Assembly (NCBI GenBank): GCA_902787555.1
Contig: CADAGO010000029.1
Span: forward strand, 1 to 41,890
Source of the DNA: an uncultured Bacteroidales bacterium
GTDB taxonomy: Bacteria > Bacteroidota > Bacteroidia > Bacteroidales > Bacteroidaceae
DNA: 41,890 bases
Direction of reading: 5' to 3'
How positions within the stretch are numbered: position 1 is the stretch's first letter; the number at the start of each line of letters is the position of its first letter. The translations under genes were made by a program, and so were the position numbers. Of this stretch, positions 8,140 to 17,006 are shown one piece after another. Below the pieces are notes generated by a model. It saw nothing but the letters and a program-made list of their open reading frames with translations. It was not told the origin of the DNA and did not search any database.

Positions 8140-9477
8140 TTAAACAATACCTTGAGCCATCATAGCTTTGGCAACTTTCATGAAGCCGGCAACATTAGCG
8201 CCCTTCACGTAGTTGACATAACCATCAGCCTCAGTACCATACTTCACGCAGTTCTCGTGGATGTTCTCCATAATCCAGAGTAACTTTGCGTCAACCTCTT
8301 CTGCAGTCCATGACAGACGCTCAGAGTTCTGAGACATCTCAAGGCCTGATACAGACACACCACCTGCATTGCTTGCCTTACCTGGAGAGTAGAGAATCTT
8401 AGCCTCCTGGAATACTCGGATAGCCTCTGGAGTTGTAGGCATGTTAGCACCTTCTGCAACAGCGATAACGCCGTTTGCTACAAGAGCCTTAGCTGCTTCT
8501 TCGTTCAACTCGTTCTGAGTAGCACATGGGAGGGCGATGTCTGCCTTCTCGAACCAAGGTTTAGCTCCTGCTACATACTTAGCTGTAGGATACTTGTCGG
8601 CATATTCCTTGATACGTCCACGGTAAACCTGCTTCAGCTCCATGATGTAGTCGAGCTTTGCACGGTCGATACCGTCTGGATCGTAGATATAACCATCTGA
8701 GTCAGACATAGTCATTGGGATACCACCCAACTGAAGAACCTTCTCTGCAGCGTACTGAGCTACGTTACCTGCACCTGAAATCAGTACTTTCTTACCTTCA
8801 ACAGTCTCGCCTTTGGTCTTCAACATAGCACGGAGGAAGTAAACGGTACCGTAACCGGTTGCCTCTGGACGGATGAGCGAACCTCCGAATTCAATACCTT
8901 TACCAGTCAGCACACCGCTGTACTCACGGGTGAGCTTCTTGTACATACCGAACATGTAACCTACTTCGCGGCCACCTACGCCGATGTCACCAGCTGGAAC
9001 GTCGATGTCTGGACCGATGTGGCGACCCAACTCCAACATGAATGCCTGGCAGAAACGCATTACTTCAGCGTTGCTCTTACCACGTGGAGAGAAGTCGGAA
9101 CCACCTTTACCACCACCCATAGGCAGGGTTGTCAATGAGTTCTTGAATGTCTGCTCGAAAGCAAGGAACTTCAAGATACCAAGGTTTACACTACTATGGA
9201 AACGGATACCACCTTTGTAAGGGCCAATAGCATTGTTGTGCTGGATACGATAACCCATGTTGGTCTGAATCTGACCCTTATCGTCCATCCATGTAACACG
9301 GAATTGATAAACGCGGTCTGGAATGCAGAGACGTTCTATGAGGTTCACCTTGTCGAACTCAGGGTGTTTGTTGTATTCTTCTTCAATAGTACCAAGCACT
9401 TCTGCTACAGCCTGATGGTATTCAGGTTCGTTGGGAAAACGCATCTTGAGGTTTTCCAAAACTTTCTTAGAATCCAT
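8140..9477 (-). CDS. gdhA: Glutamate dehydrogenase (NADP-type, hexameric)
   Basis: This enzyme converts 2-oxoglutarate and ammonium to glutamate, the main ammonium assimilation step in many gut Bacteroidales. The 445-residue length is that of the small hexameric GDH class. Visible are the substrate-site segments YKGGIRFH and PMGGGKGG with the active-site Lys (near residue 125), the PAGDIGVGGRE loop, and the nucleotide-binding SGAGNVAQYAAEK. It is monocistronic, with a clear promoter (9597-9626) and terminator (8052-8087). Preference for NADP is inferred from the overall family, not proved. Confidence 0.96.
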   Translation of the reverse strand: MDSKKVLENLKMRFPNEPEYHQAVAEVLGTIEEEYNKHPEFDKVNLIERLCIPDRVYQFRVTWMDDKGQIQTNMGYRIQHNNAIGPYKGGIRFHSSVNLGILKFLAFEQTFKNSLTTLPMGGGKGGSDFSPRGKSNAEVMRFCQAFMLELGRHIGPDIDVPAGDIGVGGREVGYMFGMYKKLTREYSGVLTGKGIEFGGSLIRPEATGYGTVYFLRAMLKTKGETVEGKKVLISGAGNVAQYAAEKVLQLGGIPMTMSDSDGYIYDPDGIDRAKLDYIMELKQVYRGRIKEYADKYPTAKYVAGAKPWFEKADIALPCATQNELNEEAAKALVANGVIAVAEGANMPTTPEAIRVFQEAKILYSPGKASNAGGVSVSGLEMSQNSERLSWTAEEVDAKLLWIMENIHENCVKYGTEADGYVNYVKGANVAGFMKVAKAMMAQGIV

Positions 9478-9596
9478 AATCTTTGTGTTTTGTTGATTAA
9501 TATTCAGTTTCTTTATATACTATTTTTTTGTTCTACACATTGCAGTAGGATTGTCGATTTTATCCTGTGTCTGTGTTGTGTTTCTAAAATCGGGTG

Positions 9597-9626
9597 CAAA
9601 TTTACACATATTCTACGAAACGGCAA
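9597..9626 (-). promoter_or_regulatory. Promoter of gdhA
   Basis: Minus-strand TTG (9624-9626), a 19-bp gap, then a perfect TAAATTTG (9597-9604). It implies a 5' leader of about 110 nt before the ATG at 9477. Confidence 0.75.
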
Positions 9627-9753
9627 TAGTGAAATAGCAAAAAAATACCAAAAGCAGCAAAAAAAATGAAATAAGTAAGGCTTTTTGTGTTTTTTGAAGA
9701 AAAATGATACCAAAAACAGAGTTGTGTGCGAAAACGAGTTATTTATGAATTGC

Positions 9754-10818
9754 TTATATATTATTAATAAGGTGTAGGGCTTTATAGGTTTTCCGCCCTC
9801 TGACATAATACTGCCATAAGAGTGAGAAATCGGACGTTTCTGATAGCAAGGCGGATGTGGTGCGATGGGCTTGTATCTGCTGGCGGATGGTCGCATATTG
9901 GGGTTTCATATGCTTGAATTCTTTATGTGCCTTAAATATCGCCTTCATGTTTTGTGGGTCACCCTTGATGAGGAACTGAAGGGCTGCCACCCAGTCGAGG
10001 AGCGTCCGAATTCTAAATACCTGTGTTAGTTGATGGTTGGGAAGATTTTTATAAAGCATTAGCAAGTTGTTGCGGAAGTTAAGGAAGGTTTTGCGTGGGT
10101 TACCTTGGTTTAGAGTGGCTCCGCCAAGATGGTAGGCAGTAGATTGTGGAATGCATACAAGTTTATAGCCCATGATTCGCATGCGCCAACAGAGGTCAAT
10201 TTCCTCCATGTGGGCAAAGAAACGTGCATCGAGGCCGCCTGCTTCCCAGTAGATATTAGCGCGTACCATCATGGCAGCTCCAGTGGTCCACATCACGGAT
10301 GTAATGTCATCGTATTGACCATTGTCGTCTTCAATGGTGTCAAAAACTCTTCCCCGACAGTAGGGGTAGCCATATTTATCGATGAATCCGCCCGAGGCTC
10401 CTGCATATTCGAACAGCCCCCCTCCGTCTCCCCCTCTATGGGGAGCGGAATAGAGCTTTAATAACTTGGGTTGGCAAGCAGCTACTTGTTGATGGTTGTC
10501 CATATAATCAATCATAGGGGAAAGCCATCCTTCCTGCCTGATTTCCACATCGCTGTTAAGGAGGAGATAGTACTCGGCATCTACTTGTTTCAATGCACGG
10601 TTGTAACCATCGGCGAAGCCATAGTTCTTGTCCAAGCGGATGATGCGTATGCTGGAAAACTCTCTTTGTAACAGCGCGATGGAATCGTCAGTCGACGCAT
10701 TGTCGGCAACAATTACTTCCACATCTTCTCTTTGAGAGCATTGGATGACGGAAGGCAGGTAGCGGTGCATCATCTCTGCCCCGTTCCAGTTTAATATGAC
10801 GATAGCAACTTTGCACAT
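9754..10818 (-). CDS. Family 2 glycosyltransferase (rhamnosyltransferase-like)
   Basis: A 354-residue GT2 enzyme, GT-A fold, cytosolic face of the membrane, probably adding a sugar to a cell-surface glycan. Visible are the start VAIVILNWNGAE, nucleotide-binding ADNASTDDS, the metal-site region LLNSDVEI and the acceptor region ARFFAHMEEIDLCWRM. Just before FEYAGASGGFIDKYG, 10-15 residues (SAPHRGGDGGG) derive from a GC-rich repeat at 10415-10450. The first 28 bp overlap the 3' end of mtaB, so it is the last gene of the parC-mtaB run. Sugar and acceptor are unknown. Confidence 0.88.
   Translation of the reverse strand: MCKVAIVILNWNGAEMMHRYLPSVIQCSQREDVEVIVADNASTDDSIALLQREFSSIRIIRLDKNYGFADGYNRALKQVDAEYYLLLNSDVEIRQEGWLSPMIDYMDNHQQVAACQPKLLKLYSAPHRGGDGGGLFEYAGASGGFIDKYGYPYCRGRVFDTIEDDNGQYDDITSVMWTTGAAMMVRANIYWEAGGLDARFFAHMEEIDLCWRMRIMGYKLVCIPQSTAYHLGGATLNQGNPRKTFLNFRNNLLMLYKNLPNHQLTQVFRIRTLLDWVAALQFLIKGDPQNMKAIFKAHKEFKHMKPQYATIRQQIQAHRTTSALLSETSDFSLLWQYYVRGRKTYKALHLINNI
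10415..10450. repeat. GC-rich palindromic repeat inside the glycosyltransferase gene
   Basis: TCTCCCCCTCTATGGGGAG (10427-10445) is identical to 11736-11754 in mtaB. The arms are CTCCCC and GGGGAG. Confidence 0.85.
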
Positions 10819-12200
10819 AACGCATCTTTTGTTTGGTTGAATTCACCCAGTTCTACTTCAACGATTTGATTGTCTAGTTCGGGTCGGTTGGGCAGTTCCA
10901 CTCTGATATAGTTTTCTGTGAATCCGTTCATGGGCTTTGTGCGCCGTGAAGTGTGCTCAAGCAGTACACGCGCAGTCTGGCCGATGTAGTGTTGGTAGAA
11001 ATTGTGGGTTTTCTGGTCTGACAACTCTAACAACCGCTGGGTACGGATATGTTTCTCCTGCGGACTGACCACATGGGGAATCTCCAGTGCTTTCGTTCCT
11101 GGTCGTTCGGAATAAGTGAAGACATGTAACTGACTGATGTCGAGACTCTTGATAAAGTCGTATGCCTGTTCGAAATACGTTTCTGTTTCTCCTCGCATAC
11201 CTGTCATGATATCTACGCCGATGAAACAGTTAGGCATCAATTGCTTTATGTGTTCCACCTTATGTCGGAACAATGTGGTGTCGTAGTGGCGATGCATCAG
11301 TCGTAACACTTCGTCGCTTCCACTTTGTAGTGGGATGTGGAAGTGGGGCATGAACCGTTTGGAACCGGCACAGAAGTCGATGATTTCATCGGTCAGTAGG
11401 TTGGGCTCAATAGAGGAAATACGATAGCGTTCGATGCCCTCTACTTGATCCAATTCCTTAATCAGGTCGAAGAATGTTTCTTTTGTGGTTCGCCCGAAGT
11501 CGCCGATATTCACGCCCGTCAGCACGATTTCCTTCCCGCCTTGTGCTACCACTTGCTTGGCTTGTTCCACCATCGATGCAATCGACCCGTTGCGACTTCG
11601 ACCACGAGCCATAGGGATGGTGCAGTAGGTGCAGAAATAGTTGCAGCCATCCTGAACTTTAAGAAAGTATCGTGTGCGGTCGCCTTGCGAACAGGAGGGG
11701 AAGAAGTGGGCAGGTCCCCTCTGCCCTGCGGGCATCTCCCCCTCTATGGGGAGACTGTATGGCGTGTCCTCAAGAGTCACCCCCGCCATAGAGGGAGGGG
11801 GCATGAGTGAGGGGTCGTGTGTTGGGGGAGGGTTTTGTAACCGATAACATATCTGGTCAATAAGGTCGCTGCGCTGTTGTGCTCCCACTACGATACTGAC
11901 ACCTGGGATGTCACTGATGATCTGGGGTTGAAGCTGGGCGTAGCAGCCAGTGACAGCTACAAGCGCTCCGGGATGATCCTTGACGATTTTGTGGATAGCC
12001 TGCCGGCATTTGCTGTCAGCCATAGCGGTGACTGTGCAGGTGTTGACGACACAGATGTCAGCCGTCTCGCCTTTTTTGGCTTTCGTTACACCATGTGACA
12101 TCAGCATCTCGCCGAGTGTGGAAGTCTCGGCAAAGTTGAGCTTGCACCCCAATGTGAAGAATGCCGCCCGTTTCCCATCGAATACGCTGTAGTCAATCAT
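10791..12200 (-). CDS. mtaB: tRNA t6A37 methylthiotransferase MtaB (radical SAM)
   Basis: MtaB adds a methylthio group to t6A37 of tRNAs reading ANN codons. The 469-residue protein has three N-terminal cysteines for the auxiliary iron-sulfur cluster (FTLGCKLN, VVNTCTVT, VTGCYAQ), the radical-SAM cluster CNYFCTYC, and a C-terminal TRAM-like region (RVLLEHTSRRTKPMNGFTEN). Between the first two domains (residues about 121-170, 11690-11838) there are about 50 extra Pro/Gly/Ser-rich residues ending just before the conserved RTRYFLKVQDGC; their DNA consists of the GC-rich repeats found in recG and the glycosyltransferase. Catalytic motifs are intact. It begins 8 bp after the S41 protease stop. Confidence 0.93.
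   Translation of the reverse strand: MIDYSVFDGKRAAFFTLGCKLNFAETSTLGEMLMSHGVTKAKKGETADICVVNTCTVTAMADSKCRQAIHKIVKDHPGALVAVTGCYAQLQPQIISDIPGVSIVVGAQQRSDLIDQICYRLQNPPPTHDPSLMPPPSMAGVTLEDTPYSLPIEGEMPAGQRGPAHFFPSCSQGDRTRYFLKVQDGCNYFCTYCTIPMARGRSRNGSIASMVEQAKQVVAQGGKEIVLTGVNIGDFGRTTKETFFDLIKELDQVEGIERYRISSIEPNLLTDEIIDFCAGSKRFMPHFHIPLQSGSDEVLRLMHRHYDTTLFRHKVEHIKQLMPNCFIGVDIMTGMRGETETYFEQAYDFIKSLDISQLHVFTYSERPGTKALEIPHVVSPQEKHIRTQRLLELSDQKTHNFYQHYIGQTARVLLEHTSRRTKPMNGFTENYIRVELPNRPELDNQIVEVELGEFNQTKDALCAKLLSSY
11690..11838. repeat. GC-rich palindromic repeats inserted in frame in mtaB
   Basis: The stretch contains TCTCCCCCTCTATGGGGAG (11736-11754, identical to 10427-10445) and an opposed block CCCGCCATAGAGGGAGGGGG (11783-11802). 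It is open in the mtaB frame and lies at the junction of two domains. Confidence 0.8.
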
Positions 12201-12208
12201 GATGCCAT

Positions 12209-13243
12209 TTAATTTGTATTGGAAAAACTTTGATGCAAGAGTATGCGAGCTTGCTCAATCAGCGTATCTTTCTTCTTTAATACGTCCCCCATATTCATGC
12301 TGACTTTTACGTCTGGGTCGATGCCGAATTCTATGTGTTGTTTGTTCCGATCAACGGAAACGACGGCGCTATAACGAACGCTCCATCCGCAGGGAAGCTC
12401 TTGCATGAACGGCATGCCCGACCCACCGCCTGTCTTATCGCCCAGCAGGGTTACATTAGGCAGACAATGCATCATCTTTACAAAGTCATTGGTGGCCGAA
12501 TAGCACTGGCGGTTGGTGATAACGACCACAGGCTTTTGCCAACGTGTTCCTTTGGCTGGTTCCAGATAATCGGCTCTCATGGGTGAGAAGTCGTTGTGTC
12601 CTTTACCCGTCTTGTGATAGGTATAACCGACGAGGATTTTCTCGTTGGTAAAGTGTGATGCCAGACAGTCGGCATTGGTGAGACTACCACCGCTGTTGCC
12701 GCGTACGTCGATGATCAAGCCGTTGCATGGGGCGAGTATTGACAGCATGCTGCCAACGTTACCATCGCCCAGTCCGGTGTTAAAACTCTCACATCTCACA
12801 TAGCCGATATTGTCATCCAGAATTCTGTATTTGAGGCTGGCAGCGATGTAGTAGTCATGTCCGAGATAACTGCGTGCTATTGAATCGTAGTAGTTTTCGG
12901 GTTCGTCTTCCCAGTAGCTCCAGTTGCGACCGAGGTCGAAGGACGCTCCAAGGTTGACGTGTCCATCTTTCAGTTCGCCGATCATGGCACAGCACACCTC
13001 GAACAGTTGGAGGTCGTTCATTTTCGGTGACAGTTTCTTGCGATAACGATCATGTACCTCGTTCCAGTCAACGCCCAGTTCTGCCTGTTTATAATCGAAA
13101 AAGCAATAGCGCTCGTCAATGAGTTGCCACAAGGCATCGAGATTGCCCTCTGGTGTATCGGCAGTGGGCAGCTCTTCGTCCACACATGCCGTCATCAATA
13201 GTGCGATAGCGGTGTATAATAATGTAATAATACGCTTTTTCAT
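12209..13243 (-). CDS. S41-family (C-terminal processing type) peptidase, lipoprotein
   Basis: A 344-residue lipoprotein (IALLMTACVDEE, lipobox Cys near residue 20), so probably tethered in the periplasm or on the outer membrane. The N-terminal part (LWQLIDERYCFFDYK) is the tricorn/IRBP-like helical region common in Bacteroidetes S41 proteins. The catalytic core shows IDVRGNSGGS, then the Ser in NRQCYSATNDF and the Lys in GDKTGGGSGMP. No PDZ domain is apparent between them. The start overlaps the DUF3316 stop by 4 bp (ATGA). Substrate unknown; many relatives degrade misfolded or tagged envelope proteins. Confidence 0.88.
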   Translation of the reverse strand: MKKRIITLLYTAIALLMTACVDEELPTADTPEGNLDALWQLIDERYCFFDYKQAELGVDWNEVHDRYRKKLSPKMNDLQLFEVCCAMIGELKDGHVNLGASFDLGRNWSYWEDEPENYYDSIARSYLGHDYYIAASLKYRILDDNIGYVRCESFNTGLGDGNVGSMLSILAPCNGLIIDVRGNSGGSLTNADCLASHFTNEKILVGYTYHKTGKGHNDFSPMRADYLEPAKGTRWQKPVVVITNRQCYSATNDFVKMMHCLPNVTLLGDKTGGGSGMPFMQELPCGWSVRYSAVVSVDRNKQHIEFGIDPDVKVSMNMGDVLKKKDTLIEQARILLHQSFSNTN

Positions 13244-13998
13244 AACTTCCAGCCGATTAAGAGTGAATGACTATAGGAATGATAGCGGAGGCCATTGTAT
13301 TTTGTCTGGTCCATCACACCATTGTATCCGACATACCACCGTTTACCGAGCAACGGGAAGTTGAGCAGCAATCGATGGCGCAACGAGGGGGTGTTGACGA
13401 AATGGGCAAAAACGCAGTTATGGTCGTAGTCGCCCAGCATGAACTGCTCATAATACGACTGTCCGAACTGAGGGGAATATGCAAGTCCTACGCATGGGAT
13501 GTCGAGCGTGTATTCCAGCTGGAAGTCCTTGTTCCACAGCGAAAAGTCGTAGGTGACTATTGCTGAGAGGTCAGCCATCAATGAGAGACGTGCCTGGGCT
13601 GGATTGTTTCCATTGCGGTCGTTATATAGTCCGCCTACATAGAGGTAGCCCATCGGACCTGCATTGACGGTGAAGTCTCCGTTATTCCTGCGCAAAAGAT
13701 GATAGGCGGATTGTATGTACAAGCCAATGTCGTACTCGCGAACATTCCGCGCCATGTTTTCCATGCTTGAGATATGTAGTCCTATCTCGTCGAGTCCTTT
13801 CTTACGGATGCTCTCGCAGATAACATCCAAGCGAGCGTCGTTGTGTTTGTAGGAGTAGGGCGACAGATAGGTATCCATCACATTTGCCGATCCTATACCG
13901 ATCAGCAAACGACGGTTGCGGGGTGTTGTTGTATCCTCTTGCGCCAAGGCAAAAGAAGACACCGCGATGGACAATATGATAAATATCAGTCGAATCAT
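13240..13998 (-). CDS. DUF3316 family secreted protein
   Basis: A 252-residue protein with a signal peptide (MIRLIFIILSIAVSSFALA). The rest has alternating beta-strand patterning, an aromatic-rich core (GPMGYLYVGGLYNDRNG) and the C-terminal YHSYSHSLLIGWKL, which fits my memory of Bacteroidetes DUF3316 proteins, possibly small outer-membrane barrels. It starts 3 bp after the parC stop and overlaps the S41 gene, so it is surely co-transcribed with them. No biochemical function is known to me. Confidence 0.65.
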   Translation of the reverse strand: MIRLIFIILSIAVSSFALAQEDTTTPRNRRLLIGIGSANVMDTYLSPYSYKHNDARLDVICESIRKKGLDEIGLHISSMENMARNVREYDIGLYIQSAYHLLRRNNGDFTVNAGPMGYLYVGGLYNDRNGNNPAQARLSLMADLSAIVTYDFSLWNKDFQLEYTLDIPCVGLAYSPQFGQSYYEQFMLGDYDHNCVFAHFVNTPSLRHRLLLNFPLLGKRWYVGYNGVMDQTKYNGLRYHSYSHSLLIGWKL

Positions 13999-14001
13999 GT
14001 C

Positions 14002-16866
14002 TTAGAATAATTCAAGTTGGATGGGACTATCGTCATGAGGGGGATTGGTCTTATGATACTCCTCATCGGATATCGGCTCAGGTTCTGGCTCAGGTTCTGG
14101 CTCAGGTTCTGGCTCAGGTTCTGGCTCAGGTTCTGGTTGTGGTTCTGGTTGTGGTTCTATCTCTGGCTCTGGCTCGGGTTCAGGTTCCGGTTCTTTTGGA
14201 ATATCTGGGCTTTCTGGATTTTCTGGACTTTCCGGACTTTCCAGTACTTCCAGAGTTTCCGAAGAATCTGGTTCTTCTGGTGTTTCCTGCTCATTCAGTA
14301 TCTCAGTCACCTGGTCGAGTGCCCATGTGGTGAGGCGTTTGCCTTTCGCCTTGAATCCTTTCACGGCAATAAACTCCTCCACATCCATCTCTTGTGGACC
14401 ACGGAAAGTGTCCGGCTCCTTGAAGGTGAGCTCAAGGCGAGGCGATGGGGTGTCGGTAATCAGTATCATAGTCGATGCAGGATTGTCGCCCAAGAAGTTC
14501 TGATGTTTCAGAGAAGCGTCTATAGTGAACCGCTTGATGTAAGGCAGTCCCTGATTGTCGGCATCCCACAATACAGCGGTCCAGACTTTCTCGCTGTTGT
14601 ATTTCTCTATGCGCAGGATGTTTTGCTCGTAGTGATTGTTGATGTCGAAGTTCGTGACGTAGAATTCGCCATTGTTGAGTATCACAAGTATTTGGTCCTC
14701 GTTGAAGAACTCGCCGAGGTATACGCCGTGGTTTTCGTAGTTAAGACGCATCACATCGTTGTCGAACCATACGTCGCGGCCACCCAGTGTACTGCCTCCA
14801 TGCGATTTCAGCCCGATACGCAACACGTCATATTTTGTGAGGATGTTACCTCGTGCACCGCGTCCCTTCACGTCTATCTCACTGAAGTCTTGATCGAACA
14901 CCAATTTCTTGACTTTTGTCTTCTGCTGTTCTTTCAGTGTCACCTTGATGATTTCTGCTTCACCGTTTGCATTAGCGGTGAAGTAGGTGATACGCGACTT
15001 CGGCGTACCCATCGTCACATCGTATTCTCGGTCTCTGTTCAGGGTCGGCACATTGAAACGCTTCATGTAGGTGATGCCGCTCTTTCCGTCCTTGTAGCAT
15101 ACGTTGTAGATGGTACGGGTGTCGTTCTTCTTGAATACAGCCACATGGATGATTTCTGTCTTGCGCTTCTCGTTTTTTGCTTTTTCTGTCTCGCCCACAA
15201 ACACTTTCTCGGCCACCTTCGTGACTTTATACGTACCATCTTTGTAGAAGATGATAATGTCGTCGAGGTCGCTGCAGTTGCAGATAAACTCGTCTTTCTT
15301 CAGGCTCGTACCGATAAAGCCGTCAGTGCGGTTGATATAGAGTTTTTGATTGGCTTCAGCTACGGTTGCTGCTTGGATGGTATCGAAGTTGCGTATTTCA
15401 GTGAGGCGTGGATGCTCTTCTCCGTATTTTTTCTGGAGGAATTTGAACCAGTCGGCAGTAACTTCCACTAGATTGTTCAGGTCGCGGGCAATGTCTTCCA
15501 GTTCCTTCTTGATTTTGGCAATCAGTTCGTCGGCTTTGTCTTTATTGAATTTCAGGATGCGTTGCATCTTGATTTCCAACAGACGGAGTAGGTCGTCACG
15601 TATTATTTCACGCACAAAGTCTTTCTTGAATGGCTCCAATCGCTCGTCGATATACTTAAGGGCTGCATCTGTACTCTCTGCATTTTCGAACGGTTTGCCT
15701 TTATAAATACGTTCTTCGATGAAGATTTTCTCCAGTGAGCAGAAGTGCAGTTGCTCTAGGAGTTCATCGCGGCGGATTTCCAATTCACGTCTAATGAGAT
15801 TCTTGGTATAATCAACAGATCTGCGTAGCACATCGCTCACTGTGAGGAACTGTGGCAGATGGTTATCGATGACGCAGCAGTTCGGACTGATGCTGATTTC
15901 ACAATCGGTGAAGGCATAGAGGGCATCGATGGTCTTGTCGCTCGACACGCCTGGCATCAGGTGCACCAGTATCTCCACGTTTGCTGCGGTGTTGTCGTCG
16001 ACCTTACGAGCCTTGATTTTACCTTTGTCGATAGCCTTTAGAATAGAATCGATGAGGGTTGTCGCAGTCTTTCCATACGGTATTTCGCGAATGACGAGTG
16101 TCTTTTGGTCCAACTTCTCAATTTTTGCGCGCACTCTTACCATACCGCCTCGCTGTCCGTCGTTGTACTTCGATACATCGATCGAACCTCCCGTCAGGAA
16201 GTCTGGGTAGAGTTGGAATGGTTCGTTGTGCAGATAGCTTACGGCAGCCTCGCACAATTCGTTGAAGTTATGCGGTAGAATCTTGGTTGAGAGACCTACG
16301 GCGATACCTTCTGCTCCTTGAGCTAACAGCAGCGGGAATTTGACAGGCAGGGTGATAGGCTCCTTGTTTCGTCCGTCATACGACATTTGCCATTCTGTAG
16401 TTTTGGGATTGAACACTACATCGTTGGCAAATTTCGACAGGCGTGCTTCAATATATCGCGCAGCTGCTGCATCATCGCCTGTGAGGATGTTTCCCCAGTT
16501 TCCCTGACAGTCAATCAATAGTTCTTTCTGTCCCAACTGCACTAACGCGTCCTTGATGGATGCATCACCATGAGGGTGAAACTGCATGGTGTGTCCCACG
16601 ATATTTGCCACCTTGTTATAGCGCCCATCGTCCATACGTTTCATCGAATGGAGAATTCTGCGCTGCACAGGTTTCAGTCCGTCTTCAATATGTGGAACTG
16701 CTCGGTCAAGAATGGTTGACGAGGCGTAATCCAAGAACCAAGTTTGATACATCCCACTCAGATGATGAGTGATACTGTCTTGCATCTTCGTGGGATCATA
16801 ATCGCTATGGGGAGCGTTCGTTTCGTCGGTGGAAATCTCTTCTATATCGTTGATATTTTCATCCAT
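14002..16866 (-). CDS. parC: DNA topoisomerase IV/gyrase subunit A (Bacteroidetes type), with Glu-Pro tail
   Basis: The 954-residue breakage-reunion subunit of a type IIA topoisomerase relaxes or decatenates DNA with its ParE/GyrB partner (not in this window). The winged-helix core is clear: LKPVQRRILHSM, HTMQFHPHGD, and the catalytic Tyr at about residue 138 in AARYIEARLS. A six-bladed C-terminal domain is degenerate, and the residue order fits the Bacteroidetes ParC-like type. The last 85 or so residues are low complexity, with SPENPESP then (PE)n, encoded by 12-bp tandem repeats, and end in DDSPIQLELF. Whether it is named ParC or a second GyrA depends on its partner. It is first in a five-gene operon down to 9754. 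Confidence 0.9.
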   Translation of the reverse strand: MDENINDIEEISTDETNAPHSDYDPTKMQDSITHHLSGMYQTWFLDYASSTILDRAVPHIEDGLKPVQRRILHSMKRMDDGRYNKVANIVGHTMQFHPHGDASIKDALVQLGQKELLIDCQGNWGNILTGDDAAAARYIEARLSKFANDVVFNPKTTEWQMSYDGRNKEPITLPVKFPLLLAQGAEGIAVGLSTKILPHNFNELCEAAVSYLHNEPFQLYPDFLTGGSIDVSKYNDGQRGGMVRVRAKIEKLDQKTLVIREIPYGKTATTLIDSILKAIDKGKIKARKVDDNTAANVEILVHLMPGVSSDKTIDALYAFTDCEISISPNCCVIDNHLPQFLTVSDVLRRSVDYTKNLIRRELEIRRDELLEQLHFCSLEKIFIEERIYKGKPFENAESTDAALKYIDERLEPFKKDFVREIIRDDLLRLLEIKMQRILKFNKDKADELIAKIKKELEDIARDLNNLVEVTADWFKFLQKKYGEEHPRLTEIRNFDTIQAATVAEANQKLYINRTDGFIGTSLKKDEFICNCSDLDDIIIFYKDGTYKVTKVAEKVFVGETEKAKNEKRKTEIIHVAVFKKNDTRTIYNVCYKDGKSGITYMKRFNVPTLNRDREYDVTMGTPKSRITYFTANANGEAEIIKVTLKEQQKTKVKKLVFDQDFSEIDVKGRGARGNILTKYDVLRIGLKSHGGSTLGGRDVWFDNDVMRLNYENHGVYLGEFFNEDQILVILNNGEFYVTNFDINNHYEQNILRIEKYNSEKVWTAVLWDADNQGLPYIKRFTIDASLKHQNFLGDNPASTMILITDTPSPRLELTFKEPDTFRGPQEMDVEEFIAVKGFKAKGKRLTTWALDQVTEILNEQETPEEPDSSETLEVLESPESPENPESPDIPKEPEPEPEPEPEIEPQPEPQPEPEPEPEPEPEPEPEPEPEPISDEEYHKTNPPHDDSPIQLELF
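14075..14190. repeat. Tandem 12-bp/6-bp repeat encoding the (Pro-Glu)n tail of ParC
   Basis: On the plus strand, about five perfect copies of GGTTCTGGCTCA are followed by decayed copies (GGTTCTGGTTGT, GGCTCTGGCTCG). The minus strand reads Pro-Glu/Pro-Gln pairs. Such arrays expand and shrink by slippage, so tail length probably varies between strains. Confidence 0.95.
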
Positions 16867-16883
16867 TTTTATTCAATTTGCAG

Positions 16884-16891
16884 CAAAGATA
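16884..16891 (-). promoter_or_regulatory. -7 box of the parC operon
   Basis: A perfect minus-strand TATCTTTG (TAnnTTTG) lies 17 bp before the parC ATG at 16866, giving a short leader. It faces the GH28 promoter across the heptamer repeats. Confidence 0.65.
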
Positions 16892-16900
16892 CGAAATATT

Positions 16901-16969
16901 TACGATTTACGATTTACGATTTACGATTTTCTTCATTTTTTTTACCTTTTACCTTTTACCTTTTACCTT
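16901..16969. repeat. Two sets of 7-bp tandem repeats in a divergent promoter region
   Basis: TACGATT occurs four times (16901-16928) and TTACCTT four times (16942-16969). They sit between the parC and GH28 -7 boxes. The second set lies where the -33 element of the plus-strand promoter would be. Confidence 0.95.
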
Positions 16970-16976
16970 TTTTTCG

Positions 16977-16984
16977 TAACTTTG
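16977..16984 (+). promoter_or_regulatory. -7 box of the GH28/esterase genes
   Basis: A perfect TAACTTTG lies 22 bp before the ATG at 17007. It is only 10 bp before an alternative ATG at 16995, which argues for 17007 as the start. Confidence 0.65.
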
Positions 16985-17006
16985 CAAACAATAAATGCTT
17001 ATTAAT

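Noticed and set aside
14017-15471. Long open frame (484 codons) on the plus strand opposite parC
   Set aside because: It is antisense to an unmistakable topoisomerase gene, its first part is the (Pro-Glu) repeat read backwards (Arg/Leu/Phe/Trp repeats), and it resembles no protein.
16995-17006. Earlier ATG for the GH28 gene
   Set aside because: It lies about 10 bp from the -7 box, leaving almost no leader, and adds four residues before the signal peptide. 17007 is more likely.
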